Notes: a model not told the origin generated them from the sequence alone. A stretch of DNA of 17,537 nucleotides from Myxococcales bacterium UBA5297 (GCA_002408385.1 DHSB01000053.1:1-17537), one strand, 5' to 3'; counted from the first letter of the stretch, positions 8,462 to 15,693 are shown. Program-made: numbers and translations.

Positions 8462-8481
8462 GGGCGCAGTGCTATGCGCCC
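8462..8481. repeat. GGGCGCA hairpin (REP-like), copy 2
   Basis: GGGCGCA (8462-8468) pairs perfectly with TGCGCCC (8475-8481) over a six-base loop, GTGCTA. It lies between the convergent ends of the DUF465 gene and the DsrE-like gene. The flanks resemble the element at 3801-3820 and are in the same orientation. There is no T-tract on either side, so a bidirectional terminator role is possible but not shown. Confidence 0.6.
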
Positions 8482-8551
8482 CTCACCTGCCGTCGGGCAC
8501 TCGGCGAAGCCCTGGCTCGGTTCGTCGACCGGGCTTGCGGCGCCCGCCCGC

Positions 8552-8947
8552 TTAGAGCTGGAAGCGGTCCGTCACCCCTGCCGTGCGGTCGAGGATGGTC
8601 GCCCAGCCGACGAGGTCGTCGACCTTGCCCTGTACCGCCTGCGCGGTCTTGCCCAGGATGGCCAGCGACCCCGAGCAGGCGTACAGCCGCACCTTGCCGC
8701 TCTCTCTCGCGGCCTCGATGAGCTGACGGAGGGTCGGAAAGCCGCGCTCGACGAACTCCTCCTCCAAGTCCTCGTGGCCGGGGAAGACGGGCGTGTCGAG
8801 GTCGTCGCGGATGAGCCTGTCGAGCGCCCACCAGAAGAAGAAGACATCCGCCTCGCGGCCGGCGGAAGCGGCCGAGACGGCTATCGATAGTCCTTGCTGG
8901 ACACGGTCATAGTCGCCGCTGTGGAGGAAGACCGCGACGCGGTCCAT
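8552..8947 (-). CDS. DsrE/DsrF-like family protein
   Basis: This 131-residue protein looks like a single DsrE-type domain: MDRVAVFLHSGDYDRV at the start, SIAVSAASAGREADVFFFWWAL as the helix and second strand, and VRLYACSGSLAILG near the end, with the conserved cysteine at C91. Members of this fold carry sulfur on a cysteine in sulfur relay or oxidation, or act in membrane-associated thiol chemistry; many are uncharacterised. No tusBCD, dsr or sox partner is nearby, so a sulfur-relay role is open. The ATG at 8947 was chosen because GAGGT lies about six bases upstream and it gives the natural first strand; a longer frame from 9022 lacks such support. It is a single gene, convergent with the tsaB group and divergent from the mevalonate genes. 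Confidence 0.8.
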   Translation of the reverse strand: MDRVAVFLHSGDYDRVQQGLSIAVSAASAGREADVFFFWWALDRLIRDDLDTPVFPGHEDLEEEFVERGFPTLRQLIEAARESGKVRLYACSGSLAILGKTAQAVQGKVDDLVGWATILDRTAGVTDRFQL

Positions 8948-8977
8948 CGCCGACCTCGCTTTCCGGACAGGCCGCGC

Positions 8978-9003
8978 ACGATAACACGCGTTCTCTGCGT
9001 CAA
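8978..9003 (-). promoter_or_regulatory. Candidate promoter for the DsrE-like gene
   Basis: On the minus strand TTGACG (9003-8998) is followed 14 bases later by TATCGT (8983-8978), preceded by TGT as an extended -10. The spacer is short for a standard sigma-70 promoter, so one of the two boxes may be coincidental. The -10 box lies about 30 bases before the ATG. Confidence 0.3.
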
Positions 9004-9008
9004 GCCTC

Positions 9009-9060
9009 ACTGTGTGAGCCACCTCACAGTCAGTGTGTGCGGCGATAGGTCACTATCCGC
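9009..9060. promoter_or_regulatory. Two adjacent hairpins upstream of dsrE-like and fni
   Basis: The first hairpin has GTGAG (9014-9018) and CTCAC (9023-9027) around CCAC, extended by outer CT/AG pairs past a two-base bulge. The second has GCGG(CG)ATAG (9039-9048) and CTATCCGC (9053-9060) around GTCA. They lie 10-60 bases upstream of the candidate dsrE-like promoter and could be operators. No regulator family is recognised. Confidence 0.35.
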
Positions 9061-9220
9061 GCTGCCTCGCGGTGTTGCGGCGACGAGGGGGACGCCGCAG
9101 CCCCGAGGCGTTCTTGTTCCTGGCCCGGGCCTCAGCGGTCGCGAACCCGCTCTCGTCGCAGTCGCCCCGAGCCCGCGCGGCGGCTCGCGCTGACGCCGCT
9201 GATCCGCGGGACTGGTCGCC

Positions 9221-9249
9221 TTGACGGTCCAGGGGGGGGGTGCTACGAG
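9221..9249 (+). promoter_or_regulatory. Candidate promoter of the mevalonate genes, with G9 spacer
   Basis: TTGACG (9221-9226) is separated by exactly 17 bases from TACGAG (9244-9249), which is preceded by TGC as in an extended -10 promoter. The spacer contains nine consecutive G residues (9232-9240). The predicted start near 9256 leaves a leader of about 55 bases before the fni ATG at 9312. The -35 box matches consensus at 5 of 6 positions; the -10 box at 3 of 6. Confidence 0.45.
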
Positions 9250-9311
9250 AGGCGTTCCCCAAAACCCCGAGAGTGGAACGGCTAACTCGGCGTATCTTGA
9301 GACAAATTCCC

Positions 9312-10397
9312 ATGCTCGACCAGACGACCCGGCGCAAGGACTCTCACCTGGACCTGTGCGCAAAGGGAGAGGTCGAGCCCGCCGGCAGCGACGCGCTGTT
9401 TGACGACGTCCACCTGATCCACGAGAGCCTGCCGGAGCTGTGCGAGGCCGACCTCGACCTGTCGTGCAGCTTCCTCGGCAAGCGGCTGCGCCTGCCGCTT
9501 CTTATCACCGCGATGACCGGCGGCACCGAGCGCGGGCGAGAGCTGAACCTCGGCCTCGCGCGCCTTGCCGACGAGTTGGGGATCGGCTTCGGAGTTGGCA
9601 GTCAGCGCGCCATGCTCGAGCGCCCGGAGACGGCGAGCAGCTACCAAGTCCGCAGCGTCGCGCCCCGCGTCGCGCTGGTCGGCAACCTCGGGCTCTGGCA
9701 GGCGCGCGAGTTGGGGACCGAGGCGGTCGGCCGCCTGATGGACGCCATCGAGGCCGACGGCCTCGCCGTCCACCTCAACGTCGCGCAGGAGCTCGTCCAG
9801 CCGGAGGGCGATCGAGACTTTCGTGGCGGCCTCGAGACCATCGCCCGGCTCGCCGCCGCCCTCGGCGATCGGCTGGTCATCAAGGAGACCGGCTGCGGCC
9901 TCTCGCCGAGCGTGGCCCAGCGGCTCGTCGACGCGGGGGTTCGCAACCTCGACGTCTCGGGCGTGGGGGGAACGAGCTGGCTCCAGGTCGAGGCGCTGCG
10001 GAGCACGGGCATCGAGCGCGCGCGGGGCGAGCTGTTCGCGGGCTGGGGCATCCCGACGGCGCTGAGCGTCAGCTCGGTCGCCAAGCGCGTCGGTGAGCGG
10101 GCGACGATCATCGCCTCGGGCGGAATCCGGGATGGCCTGAGGGCGGCCAAGGCGCTCGCGCTGGGCGCGAGCCTCGTCGGGGTCGCGCTGCCGGTGCTCC
10201 GGGCCTGGGAGTCGGGAGGCGAGGCTGCGGCGCGCGCCTGGCTCGAGGAGCTCGCGCGCGGCCTGAGGCTGGCGATGGCGTTGACCGGGGCGCGCACCGT
10301 CGCCGAGTTGCGCCGCCGGCCCCTGGTGACGAGCGAGCGCTTCCGAAGCTGGACCTCGGCTTTGGCCGCAGCCTCCGCCCCGGGCGTCACCCGATGA
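9312..10397 (+). CDS. fni: Type 2 isopentenyl-diphosphate delta-isomerase
   Basis: This 361-residue FMN-dependent enzyme interconverts IPP and DMAPP, the last step that the mevalonate route needs before prenyl chain synthesis. Visible family features are RRKDSHLDLC at the N-terminus (residues 7-16), PLLITAMTGGT (62-72), GVGSQRAML (94-102), HLNVAQELVQPEGDRDF (154-170), VIKETGCG (189-196), DVSGVGGTSW (214-223), and a C-terminal ASGGIRDGLRAAKALALGA phosphate-binding block. Length and order are normal for type 2 (TIM-barrel) isomerases and exclude the unrelated type 1 enzyme. The ATG at 9312 starts at the usual family N-terminus; the longer frame from 9240 runs into the candidate promoter. The stop codon lies 14 bases before the HMG-CoA reductase start, so the two are translated from one message. 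Confidence 0.93.
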   Translation: MLDQTTRRKDSHLDLCAKGEVEPAGSDALFDDVHLIHESLPELCEADLDLSCSFLGKRLRLPLLITAMTGGTERGRELNLGLARLADELGIGFGVGSQRAMLERPETASSYQVRSVAPRVALVGNLGLWQARELGTEAVGRLMDAIEADGLAVHLNVAQELVQPEGDRDFRGGLETIARLAAALGDRLVIKETGCGLSPSVAQRLVDAGVRNLDVSGVGGTSWLQVEALRSTGIERARGELFAGWGIPTALSVSSVAKRVGERATIIASGGIRDGLRAAKALALGASLVGVALPVLRAWESGGEAAARAWLEELARGLRLAMALTGARTVAELRRRPLVTSERFRSWTSALAAASAPGVTR

Positions 10398-10411
10398 GGA
10401 GCGGAGGAGCG

Positions 10412-11740
10412 ATGTCCGAGGCGCCTTGCTCGTCGCGTTTGCCGGGCTTCTACAAGCTGAGCGTGGAGGAGCGAGTCGCGGAGATCTCCAGGCTGTGCGG
10501 CCTCACCGCGCAGGAGAGCGAGTCGCTGCTCTCCGGGGCCGGGTTGAAGGTGGAGCTCGCCGACCGCCTGGTCGAGAACTGCATCGGCGTCCTCGGCCTG
10601 CCGATGGGACTCGGCCTCAACTTCCAGATCAACGGGCGCGACTACCTCGTTCCGATGGTGGTCGAGGAGCCGTCGGTCATCGCCGCGGTCTCCTTCGCGG
10701 CCAAGCTCGTGCGCGAGTGCGGCGGCTTCAGCGCCTCGGCCGACGAGTCGCTGATGGTGGCGCAGGTGCAGGTGGCCGGCGTCCCGGAGCTCGAGCGGGC
10801 GAAGGCGCAGGTGCTCGCGCACCGCGAGGAGATTTTGGCGCTCGCCGACTCCTTCCACCCCGCGATGGCCAAGCGCGGCGGCGGCGCGCGCGAGGTCGAG
10901 GTGCGCATCCTCGAGGCGCCCGAAGGCCCGCGGGGCGAGCCGCTCTTCGTCGTCCACGTCCTCGTCGACGCGCAGGACGCGATGGGCGCCAACCTCGTCA
11001 ACACCGTCGCCGAGGGCGTCGCCCCGCTGATCGAGAAGCTGACCGGCGGCAAGGTGTTCCTGCGCATCCTCTCGAACCTCGCCGACCGGCGCCTGGCGCG
11101 CGCCGAGTGCTGCATCCGGCCGGCGAAGCTGGCGCAACCCGAGCTGCCGGGAGAGCAGGTCGCCGAGGGCATCGTCCAGGCCTGGCGCTTCGCTGCGGCC
11201 GATCCGTATCGGGCGGCCACGCACAACAAAGGCGTCATGAACGGCATCGACGCGGTCGCGCTCGCCACGGGCAACGACTGGCGGGCGATCGAGGCCGGCG
11301 CGCACGCCTTCGCCTGTCGCGGCGGGCGCTACGGCGCGCTGACGACCTGGCAGATGGAGGGGGGCGAGCTCCTCGGTCGCATCGAGCTGCCGCTCGCCGT
11401 GGCCACCGTCGGCGGCCCGACCAAGGTGCATCCGCACGTCAGGCTGGCCTTCAAGCTCCTCGGGGTGAGCCGGGCCCGGGAGCTCGCGCAGGTGATGGCC
11501 GCCGTCGGGCTCGCGCAGAACCTGGCGGCCGTCCGTGCGCTCGGAACGGTGGGAATCCAGCGTGGGCACATGGCGCTGCATGCGCGGTGTGTCGCGGTCG
11601 AGGCTGGCGCTCGGGGCGAGCAGGTCGACAGGGTCGTCGAGATGCTGGTGAAGTCCGGCGAGGTGAAGGTAGAGAAGGCCCGTCAGGTGTTGGAGGAGTT
11701 GCGGAAGACGGAGGCAGCGACGCGCGAGCGGTTGGGATGA
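10412..11740 (+). CDS. mvaA: Hydroxymethylglutaryl-CoA reductase, class II
   Basis: This 442-residue soluble enzyme interconverts HMG-CoA and mevalonate. It has no membrane anchor. Its start (SRLPGFYKLSVEERV) and active-site blocks are of the bacterial class II type: ENCIGVLGLPMGLGLNFQING (residues 55-75, usually ENVIG), VEEPSVIAA with the catalytic Glu (85/86), DAMGANLVNT (189-198) of the nicotinamide-cofactor site, THNKGVMNG with the catalytic Lys273, GND with Asp289, and the C-terminal GHMALHAR with His386. These positions keep the spacing of the Glu, Lys, Asp and His residues known from the Pseudomonas mevalonii enzyme. NADH or NADPH preference is not decided. The ATG at 10412 has GGAGGAG just upstream; an earlier ATG at 10394 overlaps the fni stop codon but lacks a ribosome site. 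Confidence 0.94.
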   Translation: MSEAPCSSRLPGFYKLSVEERVAEISRLCGLTAQESESLLSGAGLKVELADRLVENCIGVLGLPMGLGLNFQINGRDYLVPMVVEEPSVIAAVSFAAKLVRECGGFSASADESLMVAQVQVAGVPELERAKAQVLAHREEILALADSFHPAMAKRGGGAREVEVRILEAPEGPRGEPLFVVHVLVDAQDAMGANLVNTVAEGVAPLIEKLTGGKVFLRILSNLADRRLARAECCIRPAKLAQPELPGEQVAEGIVQAWRFAAADPYRAATHNKGVMNGIDAVALATGNDWRAIEAGAHAFACRGGRYGALTTWQMEGGELLGRIELPLAVATVGGPTKVHPHVRLAFKLLGVSRARELAQVMAAVGLAQNLAAVRALGTVGIQRGHMALHARCVAVEAGARGEQVDRVVEMLVKSGEVKVEKARQVLEELRKTEAATRERLG

Positions 11741-11815
11741 TGATGCGATCTGAGGGTGCGACCGGAGGAGGTCCCGCCGAGGCCACCTGCGGCATGGACG
11801 GGCGAGAGTTGGGAG

Positions 11816-11834
11816 CGCCGCCGTCGCGGCGGCG
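11816..11834. repeat. GC hairpin after the HMG-CoA reductase gene
   Basis: CGCCGCCG (11816-11823) pairs perfectly with CGGCGGCG (11827-11834) over a TCG loop, 76 bases past the mvaA stop. It is followed by TTGGGC, not a T-tract. It could be a weak terminator or a 3'-end stabiliser between the two parts of the cluster. Confidence 0.4.
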
Positions 11835-11903
11835 GCGTTGGGCGTCGGGCTCGGGGCTTGGCACGCGCACGGCGCACAGCGATAGAGGCCAGCGACCCGA
11901 GCC

Positions 11904-11986
11904 CCGGTCAGCCCGAGCGAAGTCGAGGGCCCTTCGACTCGCGCTCCCGCCGCGCTCGGGTCGGGAGCTACGCTCAGGGTGACCGG
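11904..11986 (+). repeat. Composite inverted-repeat element, copy 2
   Basis: Outer arms CCGGTCAGCCCGAGCG (11904-11919) and CGCTCAGGGTGACCGG (11971-11986) are complementary at 14 of 16 positions. They enclose two inner hairpins: AGTCGA with TCGACT around GGGCCC (11921-11939), and GCTCCC with GGGAGC (11943-11948, 11963-11968). The whole could fold as a three-way junction. It matches the element at 41-114 in opposite orientation. It is non-coding and lies inside the mevalonate cluster, so it may have inserted between genes that were once adjacent. Confidence 0.65.
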
Positions 11987-12067
11987 TGCGGGCTTCGCTG
12001 GCCGAGAGATCCGGGAGCGAGCCGTCGCAGGCATCCGCGGTGAGGGGAAGAACGAGAGGAGTCTGAA

Positions 12068-12955
12068 GTGGCGCTCGCAAAAGCATTTGCCCCTGGGAAG
12101 GTGATCCTCCTCGGAGAACACGCCGTCGTGTACGGCCATCCGGCGCTCGCCGGACCGCTCGAGCAGGGTGTGACGGTGACGCTCGAGCCGCGCGAGGCAG
12201 GCGGCGTGAGCATCAAGGGCCATGAAGGGCTCTCGGCCATTGTTCACGCGGTGCGCAAGTGCGCTCATGCCTTCCACCTCACCAACATCGAGGTCGAGAT
12301 CACCGGGGACCTGCCGCAGTCGGTCGGCCTCGGCAGCAGTGCAGCCGTCTCGGTCGCGCTCGTGCGGGCTTTCGCTTCAGCGGCGCAGATCAACATGCGG
12401 CCCCAAGGCCTGCTCGACCGCGCGATGGAGCTTGAGCTCGAGTTCCACGGCGCGGCCTCGGGCATCGATCACAACGTCGCCTTCGACCGCAAGCTCATCC
12501 GCTTCATCAAAGCCAAGCGCGGCCAGCCGGTCATCCTGCCGAAGAACGTCGAGGCGGTGGTCTGGGTCGTCGAGCCCCGCGGCTCGACCCGCGAGCGCGT
12601 CATGGCGCTGGGCAGCCTCAAGGAGTCGAATCCGGAGCGCTGCGAGCGCATCTTCGCCTCCATCGGCGAGCTGTCGGACCGTGCCGTCGAGGCCTTGGAA
12701 GAGGGCGACCTGCGCGCCGTAGGACAGGCGATGGACACCAACCATCGACTGCTCCAGGAGCTTGGCCTCTCGACGCAGGGGCTCGACCGCGCGTGTGCGC
12801 GGCTACGCTCGATGGGCGCGTACGGAGCCAAGCTCACCGGGGCCGGCGGAGGCGGGGCGATCGTCGCCCTGTTCGAAGACGCCGACCCCATCGTCGCGAC
12901 TCTCGGTGCCGAGGGCCACCGCGCCTTCGTCGCCCGCTGGGAGGCCACCCCGTGA
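12068..12955 (+). CDS. mvk: Mevalonate kinase
   Basis: This 295-residue GHMP kinase phosphorylates mevalonate to mevalonate-5-phosphate. Features in order are APGKVILLGEHAVVYGHPA (residues 8-26, with Lys11 and Glu17), the GHMP loop DLPQSVGLGSSAAVSVAL (81-98), HGAASGIDH with the catalytic Asp134 (family usually HGxPSGxDN), and the C-terminal KLTGAGGGGAIVAL (255-268). GEHAVVYGHPA marks it as mevalonate kinase rather than galactokinase or homoserine kinase. The start is GTG at 12068, with AGGAG six bases upstream (12057-12061). Its stop codon overlaps the start codon of the decarboxylase gene as GTGA, which implies coupled translation. Confidence 0.92.
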   Translation: MALAKAFAPGKVILLGEHAVVYGHPALAGPLEQGVTVTLEPREAGGVSIKGHEGLSAIVHAVRKCAHAFHLTNIEVEITGDLPQSVGLGSSAAVSVALVRAFASAAQINMRPQGLLDRAMELELEFHGAASGIDHNVAFDRKLIRFIKAKRGQPVILPKNVEAVVWVVEPRGSTRERVMALGSLKESNPERCERIFASIGELSDRAVEALEEGDLRAVGQAMDTNHRLLQELGLSTQGLDRACARLRSMGAYGAKLTGAGGGGAIVALFEDADPIVATLGAEGHRAFVARWEATP

Positions 12956-13941
12956 AAGCGACCGCGATCGCCCATCCGAACATCGCCCTCATCAAGTACT
13001 GGGGAAAGCGCGACCTCGAGCGCATCCTGCCGCACAACGGCAGCCTGTCGATGACCCTGAGCGGCTTGTCGGCGACTACCACCGTCGAGTTCAGCGAGCG
13101 CGACGACGACGCGGCGCAGATAGACGGGCGCAGGCTCGACGGCGCGGAGCTGGGGCGCATCACCCGGGTGCTCGATCTCGTCCGAGCGCGCGCCGGCCTG
13201 AAGCTCAAGGCGCGGGTCGTCTCCAAGACCGACTTCCCGAAGGCCGCGGGGCTCGCCTCGAGCGCGGCGGGTGGCGCCGCGGTGGCCGCGGCGGCCGCGT
13301 GGGCCGCGGGCCTGGAGCTCGAGCCCAAGGACCTCTCCATCCTCGCGCGGTACGGATCGGGTTCGGCCTGCCGCTCGGTCGAAGGCGGCTTCTGCGAGTG
13401 GCTCAAGGGCGAAGCGGCCGACGGCTCGGACTCCTACGCGGTGCAGATAGCCAACGAGGAGTACTGGCCCGAGCTGCGGATGGTCGTCGTCATCTGCGCC
13501 GACGAGGTGAAGGAGATCTCCTCGCGCGACGCGATGCAGCGCAGCGTCGAGACCTCGCCGTACTACCAAGCCTGGGTGAAGTGCGCGACCGAGAACCTCG
13601 AGTCCGCGCGCAAGGCGCTGCTCGACAAGAACCTTGCCGAGCTCGGCGCCATCAGCGAGTCGAACGCGTGGCGGATGCACGCCTCGGCGATGGCGGCCAA
13701 CCCGCCGATCATCTTCGCGCGGTCGATCACCTTCGCGGTCATCGAGGCGGTCGCGGCGCTGCGAGCCGGGGGCGTGCCTGCCTACTTCACGCTCGACGCA
13801 GGGCCCAACCCCGTCGTGCTCTGCCAGGCGAGCGGAGCGCCGCGGGTCGAGATGCGGCTCAGCTCGCTGCCCGGCGTGCAGCGAGTCGTCGTCGCCTCGC
13901 CCGGGGACGGCGTCAAGAAGCTCGATAGGCACCTGTTCTAG
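12952..13941 (+). CDS. mvaD: Diphosphomevalonate decarboxylase
   Basis: This 329-residue GHMP-superfamily enzyme converts mevalonate-5-diphosphate to IPP with ATP use and loss of CO2. It shows AHPNIALIKYWGKRD near the start (residues 7-21), PHNGSLSMTLSG, the nucleotide loop FPKAAGLASSAAGGAA, ARYGSGSACRSVEGGF, SNAWRMHASAMAANPP, and YFTLDAGPNPVVLC with the catalytic Asp of the DAGPN motif. The YWGKRD and DAGPN motifs point to the classical decarboxylase and not to archaeal-type relatives. The start is GTG at 12952, overlapping the mevalonate kinase stop by four bases. GGGAGG lies seven bases upstream. The gene is followed by 108 bp before the phosphomevalonate kinase gene. Confidence 0.94.
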   Translation: MKATAIAHPNIALIKYWGKRDLERILPHNGSLSMTLSGLSATTTVEFSERDDDAAQIDGRRLDGAELGRITRVLDLVRARAGLKLKARVVSKTDFPKAAGLASSAAGGAAVAAAAAWAAGLELEPKDLSILARYGSGSACRSVEGGFCEWLKGEAADGSDSYAVQIANEEYWPELRMVVVICADEVKEISSRDAMQRSVETSPYYQAWVKCATENLESARKALLDKNLAELGAISESNAWRMHASAMAANPPIIFARSITFAVIEAVAALRAGGVPAYFTLDAGPNPVVLCQASGAPRVEMRLSSLPGVQRVVVASPGDGVKKLDRHLF

Positions 13942-14049
13942 GAAACGGATGGAGGAGGAAGCTCCAGCTTCGTCACCCTTCGCGCCGATGCGGCAAGTGC
14001 GCCGGTGCTCAGGGGATCGCTGGGGTAGACAGCCATCGCGGCCGACCCC

Positions 14050-15108
14050 ATGACCGAGAGCAGCTCCATCCGCGTTCGCGTCCCTGGCAAGGCGATCCTC
14101 GCCGGCGAATACGCCGTCCTCGCCGGAATCCCGGCCATCGTCTTGGCCGTGAGGCGCTATCTCGAATGCGCCGCGACGCCTTCCGCCTATCTGGAGGTCG
14201 AAGGCATCGGCTTTCGTTGGCGTGAAGGCCAGCCCGAGACGAAGGCGCTTCGCTTCGCGCGGATTGCAGCGCAGACAGCGCGCCGCTACCTCGAGGGCAA
14301 AGGCGAGCATCCCGATCCGCTGCGGCTCGTCCTTTCCGACAACCTTCGAGCCCCGACAGGACAGAAGCTCGGTCTAGGCGGGAGCGCGTGTGCCAGCGTC
14401 GCCGTTACGGCTGCGGTCGTGGCCTCTGCGCGCGCGCAACTCGACCGGCAGCTCGTTTTCAAGCTCGCGGCCATCGCCCACGGTGCGGCGCAGGGACGGC
14501 CCGGCAGCGCAATCGACGTCGCCGCTGCGACCTATGGTGGCACCCTCTGGACGCGTCGATTCGAGGTTCACCCCTTTCTGCCGCTGCTCGAGGGGCCTCC
14601 GCGCGCTCTTGCGGATCTCGTCGATCGCGTGCCCGCGCCCGAAATCGAGAAGCTCCCCGAGCCACCGGGGCTGACCCTCGTATTCTCGGGACAGTCGGCA
14701 TCGACGCCGCGACTGCTCGGAGTGATCGAGCGTTACCGCGAGAAGGATCCGAAGGGCTTTGGTGCGTTCATGGCGCGCTCCGCCGAGGCGAGCGACCGGC
14801 TGCGGCGGACGCTGCTCGCCGGCGAGATCGACGAAGCGATGACGGCCCTCGCGGATGCCGGCGCGCTTCTCGAGCGGCTTGGCGAGGACGCCGCGGCGCC
14901 CATCGTGACCGAGATGCATCGGCAGATCGCCGCTCGGGTGCGCGGGCATGGCGTAGCAGCCAAGGTCAGCGGAGCCGGAGGCGGGGACTGCTCGATCGCG
15001 ATCGGACCGGAGGAGTCGATGGCGCGGCTGCGCCGGGAGCTGGAGGGCGCGGGGATGGTTGTACTTGCGCCTGGGGTCGACGCGGACGGGGTTCAGGTCG
15101 AGCGGTAA
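14050..15108 (+). CDS. mvaK2: Phosphomevalonate kinase
   Basis: This 352-residue GHMP kinase most likely converts mevalonate-5-phosphate to the diphosphate. It begins SIRVRVPGKAILAGEYAVL (residues 6-24), has the nucleotide loop TGQKLGLGGSACASVAVTAA (103-122), the block PGSAIDVAAATYGG (151-164) that is typical of ERG8/MvaK2-type enzymes, and a C-terminal VSGAGGGDCSIAI. GSAxDVAAAxYGG together with GAGGGD separates it from mevalonate kinase. It completes the pathway with the two upstream genes. The ATG at 14050 fits the family start; no clear Shine-Dalgarno is seen. It lies 108 bp after mvaD, so it is probably in the same transcript, although a separate promoter is possible. Confidence 0.9.
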   Translation: MTESSSIRVRVPGKAILAGEYAVLAGIPAIVLAVRRYLECAATPSAYLEVEGIGFRWREGQPETKALRFARIAAQTARRYLEGKGEHPDPLRLVLSDNLRAPTGQKLGLGGSACASVAVTAAVVASARAQLDRQLVFKLAAIAHGAAQGRPGSAIDVAAATYGGTLWTRRFEVHPFLPLLEGPPRALADLVDRVPAPEIEKLPEPPGLTLVFSGQSASTPRLLGVIERYREKDPKGFGAFMARSAEASDRLRRTLLAGEIDEAMTALADAGALLERLGEDAAAPIVTEMHRQIAARVRGHGVAAKVSGAGGGDCSIAIGPEESMARLRRELEGAGMVVLAPGVDADGVQVER

Positions 15109-15307
15109 GCGTCGCGGAGGCGGGGACCTGGATGTCGTCCATGCGCGGGCGCGCGAGCAACCGTGCCCGACGCGGAACTTCGCTGCGCGGCCCGGGGATC
15201 GTTTTGCTTTCCTACTGGTGGGCGCTCGACCGTCCGCTGCCTCGTCGGCCTAAGGCTCCGCATCGTCCGGCCTTGGACAGCCTGGGCAATGGTCGGTGCG
15301 AAGCTTC

Positions 15308-15344
15308 GGCTGACCGGCTACCGCTCGAAGCGACCCTTCGACAC
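15308..15344 (-). repeat. Repeat segment shared with 105-140, overlapping the PilZ gene end
   Basis: GGCTGACCGG followed by a CGCTCGAAG block and TTCGACAC is shared with 105-140: 32 of 37 aligned positions agree with one gap. At the left end of the window this segment is the outer part and flank of the composite inverted repeat. Here it includes the last eight codons and the stop of the PilZ gene. Confidence 0.5.
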
Positions 15345-15692
15345 CTCCCTTGCTTCGAGCTGCTTGCGCACGTACTCGCCGATTCGCGGTATCGGCTCGG
15401 CGAACTCGACCCCAAGGTCGCGCACCTCGCCGATCCGCCGCCACCAGCGCACGCGGCCGGTCGGCTCGAAGCGTTGAAAGCGCCCGAGTCGCAGCGTGAA
15501 GCGGACCGTCGCGTTCGCGGGGACGGGCGCCGAGCATCGAAGCTGCGCGCCGCCGGCCGAAACCCACAGAAGCAGAGCTTCGAGGTCTTGCTCGGCACCC
15601 GTGCGAGCGCGCCAGCGGCCGCTCACCTTTACGCTGACCGCCAGGCGAGGCCAGCGGCGGCGATTGCGAGGATCGTTCGGGTCGCTCGCCAT
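15318..15692 (-). CDS. PilZ-domain protein
   Basis: This 124-residue protein is a single PilZ-like domain, a fold that often binds cyclic di-GMP. The arginine motif RxxxR is present as RRWPR (residues 12-16). The second motif, usually D/N-x-S-x-x-G, reads WVSAGG (43-48): Ser45 and Gly48 are kept but Trp replaces the acidic or amide residue. Later blocks, VRFTLRLGRFQRFEPTGRV and DLGVEFAEPIP, fit the family. There is no other domain. The ATG at 15692 follows the stop of the upstream gene by one base (TGACATG), so the two are translationally coupled. The last eight residues (VSKGRFER) lie in a dispersed repeat. Binding of cyclic di-GMP is likely but weakened by the motif change. Confidence 0.8.
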   Translation of the reverse strand: MASDPNDPRNRRRWPRLAVSVKVSGRWRARTGAEQDLEALLLWVSAGGAQLRCSAPVPANATVRFTLRLGRFQRFEPTGRVRWWRRIGEVRDLGVEFAEPIPRIGEYVRKQLEAREVSKGRFER

Positions 15693-15693
15693 G

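Larger units (their letters stand above)
8948..9311. other. 364-bp divergent spacer between dsrE-like and fni
   Basis: No credible gene is present. The spacer holds the candidate dsrE-like promoter, two adjacent hairpins, GC-rich DNA from about 9060 to 9220, and the candidate fni promoter with its G9 tract. TTCCTGGCCCGGGC at 9117-9130 also occurs at 3791-3804, a 14-base identity that suggests a remnant of a dispersed repeat. Confidence 0.6.
11741..12067. other. 327-bp spacer inside the mevalonate gene cluster
   Basis: No credible gene is seen between the HMG-CoA reductase and mevalonate kinase genes. The spacer holds a GC hairpin at 11816-11834 and the composite inverted-repeat element at 11904-11986. 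It splits the cluster into two blocks, so the kinases may have their own promoter or depend on read-through. Confidence 0.65.

Noticed and set aside
8462..8481. Bidirectional intrinsic terminator between the convergent genes
   Set aside because: The stem is good but there is no T-tract on either strand, and the same hairpin occurs elsewhere, so a dispersed repeat is the better description.
10426..11982. 518-codon plus-strand frame overlapping mvaA in another phase
   Set aside because: Arg/Gly/Ala-rich shadow of the HMG-CoA reductase gene, whose active-site motifs are all in the other frame.
9641..12277. 878-codon minus-strand frame across fni, mvaA and mvk
   Set aside because: It is antisense to three well-recognised enzymes, shows no family features and has the composition of a shadow.
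12469..14310. 613-codon minus-strand frame across the kinase and decarboxylase genes
   Set aside because: Shadow of genes with complete motifs on the plus strand; no family resemblance.
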